This document shows positions 8,464 through 17,959 of a stretch of 64,000 nt of DNA, one piece after another. This stretch comes from Anaerolineaceae bacterium. Lineage in GTDB: Bacteria; Chloroflexota; Anaerolineae; Aggregatilineales; Phototrophicaceae. Numbering within the stretch: position 1 is the first letter of the stretch; every line of letters starts with the position of its first letter. The stretch lies in assembly GCA_002702065.1 (NCBI GenBank), contig NZXX01000001.1:1612001-1676000 (forward strand). The letters run 5' to 3'. The notes beneath the pieces are model-generated. The model was not told where the DNA came from, ran no database searches, and was given only the letters and a program-made list of their open reading frames with translations. The position numbers and the translations under genes were made by a program.

Positions 8464-8981
8464 GCGTTATCCTGAAGCTGGCGCAGGTAAGCCACGATGG
8501 CCCAGCGCTCCTCGATGGTGGTTCGGTCTGCATAGCTAAACATTTGTCCGTATCCATGAGTGATGACATCGAAGATGAACCCTGCGGGCAATTGCTGCAT
8601 TGCTTCGTCGTGCAGGTTCGGCGGGGCAGGGAAGCCGTGCTGGACGACCAGCCCATCCCCTTCGCCCGTATCGCCATGACAGGGTGTGCAGTAAATGCGA
8701 TAGCGTTCTTCACCCTGTGCCAGCAGCGCGTCGGTGACTTCTACCGGGATTGACGTGACGAACTGGCCGGTTTCAGGATCGCGTCCGGTGCGCAGTTCTT
8801 CATGATTCACAATCGCATCGCGTGGGACAGTGCCGTCAATCAGCGGGCGGGCAGACGCACCATCGGCAAAGTCGGTGCTGGCTTCATACACCTCATAGCG
8901 TGGCTGATCGGCCATCGCCGGGCGACATGCGGCGGTAGCCAGCAGGGTAACCAGCAAAATCCACAATCTAGGTATCCACAT
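8460..8981 (-). CDS. actE: Alternative Complex III monohaem cytochrome c subunit ActE
   Basis: This 173-residue lipoprotein has a signal ending LLATAAC (lipobox) and one cytochrome c domain with CTPCH followed by GDTGEGDGLVV. The segment GETVPR-like DGTVPRDAI before the haem domain is typical of ActE. In the complex it takes electrons from the pentahaem ActA toward an acceptor such as cytochrome c or the oxidase. It overlaps actD by 14 bp upstream and actF by 4 bp downstream, which marks translational coupling. A Met ligand is available in QMFSYADR. Confidence 0.92.
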   Translation of the reverse strand: MWIPRLWILLVTLLATAACRPAMADQPRYEVYEASTDFADGASARPLIDGTVPRDAIVNHEELRTGRDPETGQFVTSIPVEVTDALLAQGEERYRIYCTPCHGDTGEGDGLVVQHGFPAPPNLHDEAMQQLPAGFIFDVITHGYGQMFSYADRTTIEERWAIVAYLRQLQDNA

Positions 8982-9498
8982 GAGTCACCTCGAGTGGATC
9001 CAGCGTGTGCAGAAAATCGCGCGTCTGTTCGAGCTTAAAGTGTGGGTCGCGCGCTTCGATGCACAGGAAAAATCGGTCACGGCTGCTGTCTGCGAAATCC
9101 GGATGATTAAAGACCGGGTGATAGGGCATTGGCAGGCGGTTGAGCACGAACATGCCGATAACTCCGCAGACAGCAGCACCTAATACTGCCAGCTCAAAGA
9201 TGATTGGCACAAAGGCTGGCAGGCTAAAGAAGGGCCGCCCGCCGATATTCATGGGGTAGTTGATGACCAGCGCATAATATTGCCCTGCAAATGCAATGAA
9301 TGTGCCACCTGCTGCGCCGACCAGGACAAAGAGCCAGATGCGCGGTGGGTCCAGATCCATGACTTCCGGCAGCTCGTCAATTGCAAACGGGCTGTAGGCA
9401 TCAAACCGGAAATAGCCTGCGCTGCGTGTTCGTTCCGCTGCTTTGACGAGATCATCCGCACTATCAAATTCAGCGATCAGGCCATAAAGCTCACTCAT
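8968..9498 (-). CDS. actD: Alternative Complex III subunit ActD (DUF3341)
   Basis: This 176-residue protein has the DUF3341 pattern: N-terminal LYGLIAEFDSADDLVKAAERTR with the YSPFAIDELPEVM segment, two spans forming a hairpin (LFVLVGAAGGTFIAFAGQYYAL and FVPIIFELAVLGAAVCGVIGMF), and a C-terminal soluble part with DRFFLCIEARDP. ActD is an accessory membrane subunit of Alternative Complex III with no cofactors. The YAL...INYPMNIGGRPFFSLPAFVP loop between the spans is the family signature. It overlaps both neighbours (4 bp with actC, 14 bp with actE). Confidence 0.95.
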   Translation of the reverse strand: MSELYGLIAEFDSADDLVKAAERTRSAGYFRFDAYSPFAIDELPEVMDLDPPRIWLFVLVGAAGGTFIAFAGQYYALVINYPMNIGGRPFFSLPAFVPIIFELAVLGAAVCGVIGMFVLNRLPMPYHPVFNHPDFADSSRDRFFLCIEARDPHFKLEQTRDFLHTLDPLEVTHVDT

Positions 9499-10832
9499 GG
9501 TTCAAGTTCCTCCGATACCATTTCCTGCATTTCTGCGATGGCGACACTGGGCAGGAATCGAATGAACAGGAAGAGCAGCAGCAGAAACAGCCCGATGGTT
9601 CCGGCCAGAGTCAGCCAGTCCCAGAATGTTGGGATAAACAGCCCCCAGGACGAAGGCAGGAAATCGCGCGACAGACTGTTGATGACAATTACGAATCGCT
9701 CCAGCCACATACCGACATTGACCAGGATGGCAATGATAAAAAGCAGAACATGATTCCGGCGCACCCAGCGGAACCATAAAAGCTGGACAATCACACAGTT
9801 GCAAATGAGCATGATCCAGTACGCCGGGGCATAAGGGCCGGTCAGATGGCTGCGCGTCAACGTTTCCTCGAACGGACTGCCGCTGTACCACGCCATGAAT
9901 ATTTCCAGCGTGTAGGTGTAGATGAGAAACCATGACATCGCCAGCAGCACCATTGCCATATTATTCAGATGGCGCTGCGTGATGAGGTCTTCGAGATGGA
10001 AAACACGGCGCAGGGGAATGGCAATTGTCAGAACCATCGCAAAGCCGGAGAAGACAGCACCGGCCACAAAATAGACGGGTGCCAGCGTGTTATGCCAGCC
10101 AGGGATCAGGCTGACGGCGAAATCGAGGCCGACGATGCTATGGACCGATATGACGAGCGGTGTCGCCAGCAGGGCCACCAAAAAATATGTCTGCTGATAG
10201 CGATGCCAGTGCCGGGCGGAACCACGCCAGCCCATCGCCAGAAATCCGTACATCTGCCGCACCCACTGCCGGCGGGCCCGGTCGCGCAGCTTGGCAATAT
10301 CCGGAATGAGGCCGATATACCAGAACAACAGTGACACGGTAGCGTAGGTGATGACCGCGACCAGATCCCAGACCAGCGGACTCTGAAATTGTGGCAGTAG
10401 ATCCGTCGTGGTAGGGGTGGGCATCATCCAGTAAAAATACTGGGGCCTGCCCAGGTGGATTAACGGAAAGATGGTGGCACAGATGACCGCGAATATCGTC
10501 ATTGCTTCGGCGAACCGGTTGATCGATGTTCGCCACTTCTGGCGCAGCAGCAGCAGAATTGCAGAGATCAATGTCCCGGCATGACCGATGCCGATCCACC
10601 AGACAAAGTTGGTGATAGCAAACCCCCAGCCCGCAGGAATATCAATGCCCCAGATACCAACGCCCGCCAGGAACAAGTAGCCTAGCGCAATGGCCAGTCC
10701 AAATGTCAAAAGTAGGGCCAACCCGAAGCCGATGTACCAGCCCCGCGAGGTCGGCTGCTGCAGTACGATCGCGCTGATTCGGTCGCTGATAGACGCATAG
10801 GCCCGCGCCGGGGGAGACTTCTGAACAGCCAT
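9495..10832 (-). CDS. actC: Alternative Complex III quinol-binding membrane subunit ActC (NrfD/PsrC family)
   Basis: This 445-residue protein has about ten spans and belongs to the NrfD/PsrC superfamily. Family features include GWGFAITNFVWWIGIGHAGTLISAILLLLRQKWR near the N-terminus, with the quinol-site residues in WIGIGHAGT, then LGRPQYFYWMMP and WQSPLVWD-like FQSPLVWDLVA. ActC is the main quinol-oxidising site of Alternative Complex III and may take part in proton translocation. Its start overlaps the actB stop by one base (TAATG) and its end overlaps actD by 4 bp. Confidence 0.95.
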   Translation of the reverse strand: MAVQKSPPARAYASISDRISAIVLQQPTSRGWYIGFGLALLLTFGLAIALGYLFLAGVGIWGIDIPAGWGFAITNFVWWIGIGHAGTLISAILLLLRQKWRTSINRFAEAMTIFAVICATIFPLIHLGRPQYFYWMMPTPTTTDLLPQFQSPLVWDLVAVITYATVSLLFWYIGLIPDIAKLRDRARRQWVRQMYGFLAMGWRGSARHWHRYQQTYFLVALLATPLVISVHSIVGLDFAVSLIPGWHNTLAPVYFVAGAVFSGFAMVLTIAIPLRRVFHLEDLITQRHLNNMAMVLLAMSWFLIYTYTLEIFMAWYSGSPFEETLTRSHLTGPYAPAYWIMLICNCVIVQLLWFRWVRRNHVLLFIIAILVNVGMWLERFVIVINSLSRDFLPSSWGLFIPTFWDWLTLAGTIGLFLLLLFLFIRFLPSVAIAEMQEMVSEELEP

Positions 10833-13771
10833 TAGCGCTCGTTCTCCACGATCAGGGCCGGATTGGGATTCTTAAATCGGCTGAGATAGCCTGTGCGTGG
10901 ACGTGTGTTTAATTGTTCCAGCAGATCGTAATGGTGTGGCTGTGCCTTGAGCTGGGCGACCTGGCTTTCCGGGTCGTGTGTGTCCCCAAAAACAATGGCT
11001 TGGGCAGGACATGCCGCCTGACACGCGGTGACAATGTCGCCATCTGCCAAGGGGCGTTCTTCATTCTGGGCGTTGATGCGCGCCCGGTTGATGCGCTGGA
11101 TGCAGTAGGTACATTTTTCCATTACCCCTTTGCTGCGTACCGAAACATCAGGGTTGTTCAGAATACGCAGGTCGGGGTCGGCATATTCGAGAAAATTGAA
11201 CCGCCGCACTTTGTAAGGGCAGTTATTCGAGCAGTACCGTGTACCAACACACCGGTTATAAACCATCTGGTTGATGCCTTCGGCGCTGTGGGTGGTGGCG
11301 GATACCGGGCAGACCGGTTCGCACGGTGCGTTTTCGCAGTGCATACAGGTTACTGGCTGATGTACGTAGTCTGGCTGATCGAGCGCCCCCGCATAGTATC
11401 CATCCACGCGAATCCAGTGCATCTCCCGGCCCGCTGCGACTTCTTCGCGACCGACAACCGGAATATTATTTTCGGATTGGCACGCAATTACACAAGCGTT
11501 GCAGCCGATGCAGGCGTTCAGGTCAATGCTCATGCCCCATGCGTGGCCGTCATATTCATAGTCGGAATATAAAGAGGGGTGCTGGGCGGCTTCGGGTTCT
11601 TCGGCCAGTTGCAGAAATGCCTCGATTGGGCCAGAACGCACCAGATCACGACCTTCCATGCGATGATGGGATTGTGTGGTGGCAAAGTCATGGGTGCGAC
11701 CGGTCGGCTGGACTTCGACGCCTGAGCCAAACCAAATTGGCGCTGTGGTATAGAGGGAATAGGCGTTAAAGCCGACCTGATTCCCGATATGACCGGCCTG
11801 CGTTCGGCCATAACCAAAATGCACACTGATACTTTCGTCCGTCTGGCCGGGCATAATCCATACCGGGGCTTCGACGGACTGATTACCATGCCGCAGCAGT
11901 ACGACGTCGCCCTGGCTGAGCTGCAACGTTTCGGCTGTGCGCGGGCTGATGAGTGCTGCATTGTCCCACGTTAATTTGCTGAAAGGGCGTGGCAGCTCCT
12001 GTAACCAACCATTATTGCTGTACTGCCCATCCCATACGCTGGGGTCTGGTCGGAAAACCAGCTCCATGCCACCGGCGGCAGGGGTTGGGTCCGGCCAATC
12101 AATCGACTGACGTGCGACGGACACCGGTGGCAGGGCCGTATCCGGTATAACGCCGTCCCGTAGTGCGCGCCGCCAGAAGGACACAAACTCGGCTTCGCTC
12201 CGGTCACCGCGCCACTGCTGCTGCACAATCGTCAGCGAATCAGGTTCATCAGTCTGACCCAGTGCATGGGCCAGCAGCGTGTGCGCGGATATGCCATTGT
12301 AGAGTGGCTCGATTAACGGCTGGATAATGGTGACACTGCCGTCATAGGCTCGCGCATCGCTCCAACATTCCAGATCATGCGCCTGTGGGATATGCCAGTG
12401 ACACTGGCTGGAGGTTTCATCGCGATAATGGCTCAGATTTACGCTGAATGCCACTTTGGACAGCGCCCCGGCAAAGTCAATATCTGGCCCTGTAGTGTAC
12501 GCCGGGTTGCCGCCAATGATCAGAAGGCTGTCGACCTCACCAGCGTGTATGGCACAGCTCAATTCACGGATCGATTGCGTCTGACTGCCGGTATCGACCA
12601 CCGGTGGTTCCGTATAGGTAACGGTTTCGCCGGAATTGTTCAGCTGTTGGTTGATAACATGGGCCAGTGCATGGACGACAGGCGGTTGACCCTGACCGGC
12701 CAGGACCAGTGACGAACCGGCATGGGCGTTCAAGTCGTCAGCCAGTGCGTCGAGCCGCCGTTGCCAGCCATCAGGCAAGGTATCGGACTGCGGTACATCA
12801 ACGCCCAAACGGGCCGCCAATGCGCGGGCGAAAGTTTCAGCCTGGCTCGACCGCAGTTGCCAGCGATGATCCGCCATCGAGCCGGTAAGCGAGGGGGTGG
12901 ATTCAACCACGTAAAGCCGATTCATCTCAGGGTTTGATGCACGTACCCGCCGTCGCTGTGAAAAATCGTGAATGTATCGCTGTCTGCCCGGCCCAATCGA
13001 CAGAAAGTCATCCTCAAGGGACAGGATGATCTGGGCGCGGTCAAAACGATACTGGGGCATCAGGCGCTGGCCATACGCCAGCTCGGTCCCAGCCCAGACA
13101 TTGTCGAGATTGATAGGCTCGTATTGATGCCAGCGCGCCTGGGGGAATAAATCGAGAAGCTGATTGATCTGGGCCGCCAGTGTCGGTGATGTGACGGTTT
13201 CGGTGAGAATGCGCAGCCCTGCGCCATCATCCTGCCGCGCAAGGGCCGTGTGCAAGGCTGTCAGAAAATCGTCCCAGGATGCGGCTTCATTCTCGTGAAG
13301 AATACTGGTGGAGCGTTCCGGGTCGTAAAGCGTGAGGAGCGAAGCCTGCGCGAAAATATCGGCTGCACCCAGACTGGCCGGGTGATCGGGATTGCCTTCA
13401 ATATGCGTGGGTCTTCCGGTATGGCTTTCGGCGATGATGCCCTGTGCAAAGCCCCCCAGACGATGTGCGGTTGCGAAGTATTGTGGCACACCGGGAACCA
13501 GATTTTCTGGTTGTGTTGCGTAAGGGACAATTTTTTCGGGCGGCTGGGGCGCACAGGCTGCCAACCCGGCCAACGCCAGCGAGGCCGCAGACAAAGTCAG
13601 GAAGCGCCGTCGGCTTAACAATTGATTGGCGTTTTGAGGAAATTCCTGTTTCACAAACGCCTGAAATGCCGCAGAGTCGGCGACTTCCTCCAGGCTCTGC
13701 CAGTATGCTTGACCTTGCGCCGCAGCCAGGCGATCTCTGATTTGGCTCAGATCATCCGGCGCAATACTCAT
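10832..13771 (-). CDS. actB: Alternative Complex III iron-sulfur subunit ActB (molybdopterin-oxidoreductase-like plus ferredoxin domain)
   Basis: This 979-residue fusion has a twin-arginine-like segment (SRRRFLTLSAASLALAGLAAC, split about residue 54-74), a long domain related to molybdopterin oxidoreductases that in this family holds no Mo cofactor, and a C-terminal ferredoxin domain of the NrfC/PsrB type. The cluster ligands are visible in CIGCNACVIAC, CMHCENAPCEPVC, CSNNCPYKVRRF and CTYCIQ...CQAACPAQAIVFGD. It passes electrons from the quinol site of ActC to the haems of ActA. The N-terminal 50 residues before the twin-arginine motif match the TAT-variant consensus found in ActB proteins. 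It lies between actA (30 bp gap) and actC (1-bp overlap). Confidence 0.95.
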   Translation of the reverse strand: MSIAPDDLSQIRDRLAAAQGQAYWQSLEEVADSAAFQAFVKQEFPQNANQLLSRRRFLTLSAASLALAGLAACAPQPPEKIVPYATQPENLVPGVPQYFATAHRLGGFAQGIIAESHTGRPTHIEGNPDHPASLGAADIFAQASLLTLYDPERSTSILHENEAASWDDFLTALHTALARQDDGAGLRILTETVTSPTLAAQINQLLDLFPQARWHQYEPINLDNVWAGTELAYGQRLMPQYRFDRAQIILSLEDDFLSIGPGRQRYIHDFSQRRRVRASNPEMNRLYVVESTPSLTGSMADHRWQLRSSQAETFARALAARLGVDVPQSDTLPDGWQRRLDALADDLNAHAGSSLVLAGQGQPPVVHALAHVINQQLNNSGETVTYTEPPVVDTGSQTQSIRELSCAIHAGEVDSLLIIGGNPAYTTGPDIDFAGALSKVAFSVNLSHYRDETSSQCHWHIPQAHDLECWSDARAYDGSVTIIQPLIEPLYNGISAHTLLAHALGQTDEPDSLTIVQQQWRGDRSEAEFVSFWRRALRDGVIPDTALPPVSVARQSIDWPDPTPAAGGMELVFRPDPSVWDGQYSNNGWLQELPRPFSKLTWDNAALISPRTAETLQLSQGDVVLLRHGNQSVEAPVWIMPGQTDESISVHFGYGRTQAGHIGNQVGFNAYSLYTTAPIWFGSGVEVQPTGRTHDFATTQSHHRMEGRDLVRSGPIEAFLQLAEEPEAAQHPSLYSDYEYDGHAWGMSIDLNACIGCNACVIACQSENNIPVVGREEVAAGREMHWIRVDGYYAGALDQPDYVHQPVTCMHCENAPCEPVCPVSATTHSAEGINQMVYNRCVGTRYCSNNCPYKVRRFNFLEYADPDLRILNNPDVSVRSKGVMEKCTYCIQRINRARINAQNEERPLADGDIVTACQAACPAQAIVFGDTHDPESQVAQLKAQPHHYDLLEQLNTRPRTGYLSRFKNPNPALIVENER

Positions 13772-13801
13772 GGTTGCTTCCCAACGTTCTGATGATTGGT
13801 T

Positions 13802-14485
13802 TTAGCGGTGACAGACATAACAGTCATCCAGTCGTTCTATATCAATATTTTGTTCCATAACCAGTGTTTCGCCTGACCGGGTGTCCTCTAGCGGGCGCTG
13901 CCATCCCATCGTGTAAACCGCATCCGGTGGCCGGACATATTGCTGGGGGTTGCGATGACAATCGAGACACCAGCTCATGCTCAGGCTTTCTGTTTTGTAG
14001 ACGAGGCCCATCTGGTCGACCCGGCCATGACACGTTTCACAAGCCACACCCTGATTAACATGTGCGCTGTGATCAAAGTAAGCGTGATCAGGCAGGTCAT
14101 GAACGCGCGTCCAGGCCAATGGTTCCTGTGATTCAAAACTGCTTTCGACGATTGCCATAGATGCCACATCTTTCCACACCTGCGAGTGGCAGGTCATACA
14201 CGTGGCACTGGTTGGCATGCCTGCAAATGCTGTTTTGTCGACAGTTGCATGGCAATAACGACAGTCCAAGCTGAGGTCTCTAACATGTACTTCATGGTTG
14301 AAGGGGACGGGTTGGTCGGGCACGATACCGACGCCGGTCAGGTAAGCGGCGTTATGGATGAACCACGCCCACAGCAGCAATGCACCACCCAGGAATGCTG
14401 CTGTACCCAGAATGCTGACTCTGGATATTGTGTTTGCGCGAGGGCCAAAAATCTGTGGCAAAACCAACTCCCGATCATCACTCAT
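13802..14485 (-). CDS. actA: Alternative Complex III pentahaem cytochrome c subunit ActA
   Basis: This 227-residue protein has one N-terminal span (ILGTAAFLGGALLLWAWF) and exactly five CxxCH motifs: CRYCH, CMTCH, CETCH, CLDCH and CYVCH. Signature text such as QPVPFNHEVHVRDLSLDC(RYCH) and SMSWCLDCHRNP is typical of ActA and class III-type cytochromes. It forms the haem wire of Alternative Complex III on the outer side of the membrane. As first gene of the act operon it faces the rightward gene at 14693, so the operon promoter lies between 14486 and 14692. Its ATG at 14485 is preceded by AGGAGGC-type sequence, giving a strong ribosome site. Confidence 0.95.
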   Translation of the reverse strand: MSDDRELVLPQIFGPRANTISRVSILGTAAFLGGALLLWAWFIHNAAYLTGVGIVPDQPVPFNHEVHVRDLSLDCRYCHATVDKTAFAGMPTSATCMTCHSQVWKDVASMAIVESSFESQEPLAWTRVHDLPDHAYFDHSAHVNQGVACETCHGRVDQMGLVYKTESLSMSWCLDCHRNPQQYVRPPDAVYTMGWQRPLEDTRSGETLVMEQNIDIERLDDCYVCHR

Positions 14486-14692
14486 TCGATTTTAGGAGGC
14501 GGCCTACAGGCCTGCATCGGTCATGTGGGGGATATACCCGCTTGCTGTCCATTGGATGCCTGATGTATGCGGCATGGTATGAGCCAATTGGCCAGCGTCA
14601 ATATAGGTCGTCTGTGGCTAGGGGGCTGGGCCGAAACTTTATAGACTTTGACAACATCACAACAGTTTACAAACAATGACATTGGAGCTCTC

Positions 14693-15070
14693 ATGCAAAT
14701 GCGAAAATCGGTTTCCCCAAAATCCGACCAATGGTCTGACCCGCCTCCCCGTTACTGGAGTTCTTTGTCCGAAGACTATGCCAGCGGCGATGTCTTATCC
14801 GGTTTTTTAAGTGAACGGTGGCAGGTCGTCGACAATAAAGTGCTCGTTGAAACGGTGGTCTTTGGGCAGGATCGCCGGACGCACGTCTATCACTTTGTTC
14901 TCCAGAAAGGGAATTGCCGTGTGCGACTGGCAGTTACTGAAAATCCATTTGTGAACAAAGTGGTGACCACAATGAATTTGACTGCTCAACACATCGATCT
15001 TTGTTCCAGCAACATGTTTGGGATGAACTCACCGGTTCAGCAGTTTCGTATCGAACGCGAAAATCAATAG
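14693..15070 (+). CDS. Hypothetical protein, no recognised family
   Basis: This codes for about 125 residues from ATG 14693, which has GGAG at 14684-14687. An earlier in-frame ATG at 14648 lacks a ribosome site. The protein is soluble, with no signal peptide or span. The first 40 residues are polar and Pro/Ser-rich. A beta-rich segment follows: RWQVVDNKVLVETVVFGQDRRTHVYHFVLQKG and VRLAVTENPFVNKVVTTMNL. It lies between the act operon promoter and the thiamine-diphosphate enzyme gene, 68 bp from the latter. I do not recognise it. Codon use looks like that of its neighbours, so it is probably a real gene. Confidence 0.6.
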   Translation: MQMRKSVSPKSDQWSDPPPRYWSSLSEDYASGDVLSGFLSERWQVVDNKVLVETVVFGQDRRTHVYHFVLQKGNCRVRLAVTENPFVNKVVTTMNLTAQHIDLCSSNMFGMNSPVQQFRIERENQ

Positions 15071-15138
15071 TATTGTCCAATCATCCGATTCGATGATTTA
15101 ACGTTTGTCGACGTGCGCATTCAGGAAAGGAAAATACC

Positions 15139-16890
15139 GTGGATACTGCGGCTGATATTCTGGTAGAAACCCTCATCCAGTGGGACGTCAAGGTGATCTT
15201 TGGTCTGCCGGGTGACGGCATTAACGGTATTATGGAATCCTTGCGGAAACGACAGGATGAGATTCGATTCGTACAGGTTCGTCATGAAGAAACAGCCGCC
15301 CTGATGGCCTGTGGTTACGCCAAATTTACCGGCAAATTAGGGGTCTGCCTGGCGACATCCGGCCCCGGGGGCATTCATCTGCTAAATGGCCTGTATGACG
15401 CGAAACTGGATAATCAGCCTGTGCTGGCGATCACGGGCCATCATTATCATGACCTGATTGGCACCCATGCTCAGCAGGACGTGGACCTTGACCGGGTCTT
15501 TATGGACGTGGCCATTTACAATGTGCGCGTGATGGGGCCGAACCACGTCGAGAATGTGACCCATCAGGCTTGCCGCTCGGCCATCAGCTGGCGCGGCGTT
15601 GCGCATATTAATTTCCCGGTCGATATTCAATCGATGGAGATTGAACTCAAGCAGGCTTCACCACGCAATGTGCCTGATCATTCCTCCGCGACAGCTGGTC
15701 ATTGGGCCCCGCTGCCACCTGAAAGTGAGCTGAAGCGCGCAGCACAAATTCTGAACGAAGGGGAAAAAATTGCGGTGCTGGCCGGGGCAGGTGCGCTCGA
15801 GGCGACTGAAGCGCTGGAGCAGCTGGCAGAACGGCTCGGTGCCCCGATTATTAAGGCTCTGCTTGGTAAGGCCGCCGTTCCGGATGACAGCCCCTATACC
15901 ACAGGTGGGATTGGTTTACTGGGTACCACAGCTTCGGCAGCGGTCATAGAGCAGTGTGACACGCTGTTGATCGTGGGCAGTTCATTTCCTTACCTCGAAT
16001 TTTATCCGGAGCCGGGGAAGGCGCGTGCTATCCAGATCGACCTCAATGCCACGCGAATCGGATTGCGCTATCCGGTTGAAGTGGGTTTATCTGGCGACAG
16101 TCGCCGCACGCTGGAAGCATTGCTGCCTATGCTGGATTACCATACCAATCGAGATTTTCTAACGGATGCGCAGCAGAAAATGGAAACCTGGCGCGAACTG
16201 ATGGAAGAACGGGGTACGCGGCAGGACAAGCCTATGAAGCCGCAGGTTGTCGCCTGGGAATTGGGCAAGCGGTTGCAAAGTAATGCAGTTGTTGCGGGCG
16301 ATAGTGGCACCAACACCACCTGGTGGGCCCGCCAGATTCCGGTTAAGCGCGGCCAGAAACATTCTGTGTCCGGCATGCTGGCGACCATGGCTTGCGGGCT
16401 GCCTTATGCGCTCGCTGCCCAGATTGCCTATCCGGATCGGCAGTGTATTGCGTTTGTGGGCGACGGTGGTTTTTCGATGCTCATGGCTGATTTTGTGACA
16501 GCTGTGAAGTACAACCTGCCGGTCAAGGTAGTGGTAATCAAGAATGATACACTGGGTCAGATCAAGTGGGAGCAGATGGTTTTTCTGGGCAATCCGGAAT
16601 ATGGCGTGGAGCTGGCACCCATCGACTATGCGGCGGTAGCCCGTGCATGTGGGGGCAGCGGTTTTACGATTGACGATCCGGCGCGTTGTGGACAGATTCT
16701 GGATGAGGCGCTGGCGACACCTGGCCCCGTGCTCATCGAAGCGGTGGTTGATCCTTACGAACCCCCGATGCCAGCGAATATCACAGCGGATCAGGCACTT
16801 AAATTTGCTCAATCACTGGCAAAGGGTGAGCCGAACCGGATGAAGATTATCACGGCAATCGCGGAAGGGCGCATCAAGGAAATGATCTGA
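15139..16890 (+). CDS. Thiamine-diphosphate-dependent enzyme, pyruvate oxidase/dehydrogenase (PoxB)-like
   Basis: This 583-residue protein has the three-domain layout of PoxB and acetolactate-synthase-type enzymes. The N-terminal PYR domain holds the catalytic Glu in VRHEETAALMACGYAKFTG, with LATSGPGGIHLLNGL. The central Rossmann-like domain has AVLAGAGALEATEALEQLAE. The PP domain has the cofactor motif GDGGFSML, with the Asn in VVVIKND about 28 residues later. Pyruvate is the likely substrate, yielding acetate with electrons going to quinone or O2, but the membrane-binding tail of E. coli PoxB is not evident. Start is GTG 15139 with AAAGGAAA upstream. A sulfoacetaldehyde- or glyoxylate-type substrate cannot be excluded. 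Confidence 0.85.
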   Translation: MDTAADILVETLIQWDVKVIFGLPGDGINGIMESLRKRQDEIRFVQVRHEETAALMACGYAKFTGKLGVCLATSGPGGIHLLNGLYDAKLDNQPVLAITGHHYHDLIGTHAQQDVDLDRVFMDVAIYNVRVMGPNHVENVTHQACRSAISWRGVAHINFPVDIQSMEIELKQASPRNVPDHSSATAGHWAPLPPESELKRAAQILNEGEKIAVLAGAGALEATEALEQLAERLGAPIIKALLGKAAVPDDSPYTTGGIGLLGTTASAAVIEQCDTLLIVGSSFPYLEFYPEPGKARAIQIDLNATRIGLRYPVEVGLSGDSRRTLEALLPMLDYHTNRDFLTDAQQKMETWRELMEERGTRQDKPMKPQVVAWELGKRLQSNAVVAGDSGTNTTWWARQIPVKRGQKHSVSGMLATMACGLPYALAAQIAYPDRQCIAFVGDGGFSMLMADFVTAVKYNLPVKVVVIKNDTLGQIKWEQMVFLGNPEYGVELAPIDYAAVARACGGSGFTIDDPARCGQILDEALATPGPVLIEAVVDPYEPPMPANITADQALKFAQSLAKGEPNRMKIITAIAEGRIKEMI

Positions 16891-16900
16891 TCGGGGCAGG

Positions 16901-17920
16901 TCAGCGACTGATCAGGCGTAGTAATGCTGCTTCCCAGATGGTTAATGTCTCTGGTGCATCCGTCGTGTTTTCATCCTCGAATACGGTGTTCAGGGTCTGC
17001 TTTTGATACGATTCAACAACGGCGGGGTGAACATAGTATTTGCGGCAGACGGCGGGCGTATTGCCCAGTTTTCTGGCAACTTCCTTGATTGCCTGAACAA
17101 TCGCTTTCTCCGCTTCACGCTCGGTTTCGGGGGGCGGTAACTTGCTCAGAGCTTCGATCATATAGGCCGAGGCACCCCATGTCCGGAAATGTTTCGAGGT
17201 AAAGTCCTGGCCGGTGATGTTGCGCAGGTAATCGTTGACGTCGCCGGACTCGATGGTGCGGCGATCACCCGCTTCATCATAATACTGAAACAGGCGATAC
17301 CCGGGGATGTCGCGACAGATACGCACCACGGAGGCCAACCGTTTGTCGGTCAGGTCAATTTCATGATCCTGTCCACTTTTGCCGGTGAACTCAAATGTGA
17401 TCCGTTTGCCCGAGATGGCGACATGTTTATCCTGAAGGGTGGTCAGGCCATAAGAATCATTGTGCTGGGTATAGAACTCACCGCCGATACGGATGAGTGT
17501 CTTTTCCAGCAAGCAGACTATGACCGCCAAAACTTTTTCCCGCGTGAGAGACCGTTTGCGCAGGTTGGCTTCGGTCTGCTGGCGAATAACGGGTAAGCAT
17601 TTGCCAAATTCTGCCAGCTGGTCAAATTTTGCTTCGTTGGTTTGCTGCTGCCAGTCCGGATGATAAATGTACTGTTTGCGGTTTTCGCTGTCTCGCCCTG
17701 TCGCGAGGATATGCCCCTGAGGGTCAGAGCAAATCCAGACATCTTCCCAGGCCGGTGGAATGCGGAGCGACTCAATCCACTCGCGCAGCGACTTATCCTT
17801 AATCGTGTCGCCGTTCTCGTCGAGATAGGTAAACCCGCGCCCCCACCGCTTGCGATGATAACCTGCCTCATCTGTGGAAACGTAATTCAGTTTGGCTTTT
17901 TTCAGGACGTCGGTTTTCAT
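16901..17920 (-). CDS. DNA topoisomerase IB (poxvirus/bacterial type)
   Basis: This 339-residue protein matches bacterial type IB topoisomerases. The N-terminal part has GFTYLDENG and IPPAWEDVWICSDPQGHILATGRD; the catalytic part holds the active residues. The first catalytic Arg is in IRIGGEFY, the Lys in FEFTGKSGQDHEI, the second Arg/His segment in TSKHFRTWGAS, and the nucleophile in CRKYYVHPAVV (Tyr296 by alignment with CRKSYIHP-type motifs). It relaxes supercoils of both signs through a 3'-phosphotyrosyl link and needs no ATP. Such genes are scattered across bacteria, consistent with transfer. It converges with the PoxB-like gene 10 bp away and lies 39 bp after the DUF1232 gene. Confidence 0.95.
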   Translation of the reverse strand: MKTDVLKKAKLNYVSTDEAGYHRKRWGRGFTYLDENGDTIKDKSLREWIESLRIPPAWEDVWICSDPQGHILATGRDSENRKQYIYHPDWQQQTNEAKFDQLAEFGKCLPVIRQQTEANLRKRSLTREKVLAVIVCLLEKTLIRIGGEFYTQHNDSYGLTTLQDKHVAISGKRITFEFTGKSGQDHEIDLTDKRLASVVRICRDIPGYRLFQYYDEAGDRRTIESGDVNDYLRNITGQDFTSKHFRTWGASAYMIEALSKLPPPETEREAEKAIVQAIKEVARKLGNTPAVCRKYYVHPAVVESYQKQTLNTVFEDENTTDAPETLTIWEAALLRLISR

Positions 17921-17959
17921 CAGCAGCGCCGGTCTATGATCAACATTAGCCGTTGATCC

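Noticed and set aside
14648..14680. TTGACA-like promoter just before the orphan gene
   Set aside because: The spacing would put the -10 box nearly on the ribosome site, and no good -10 hexamer follows.
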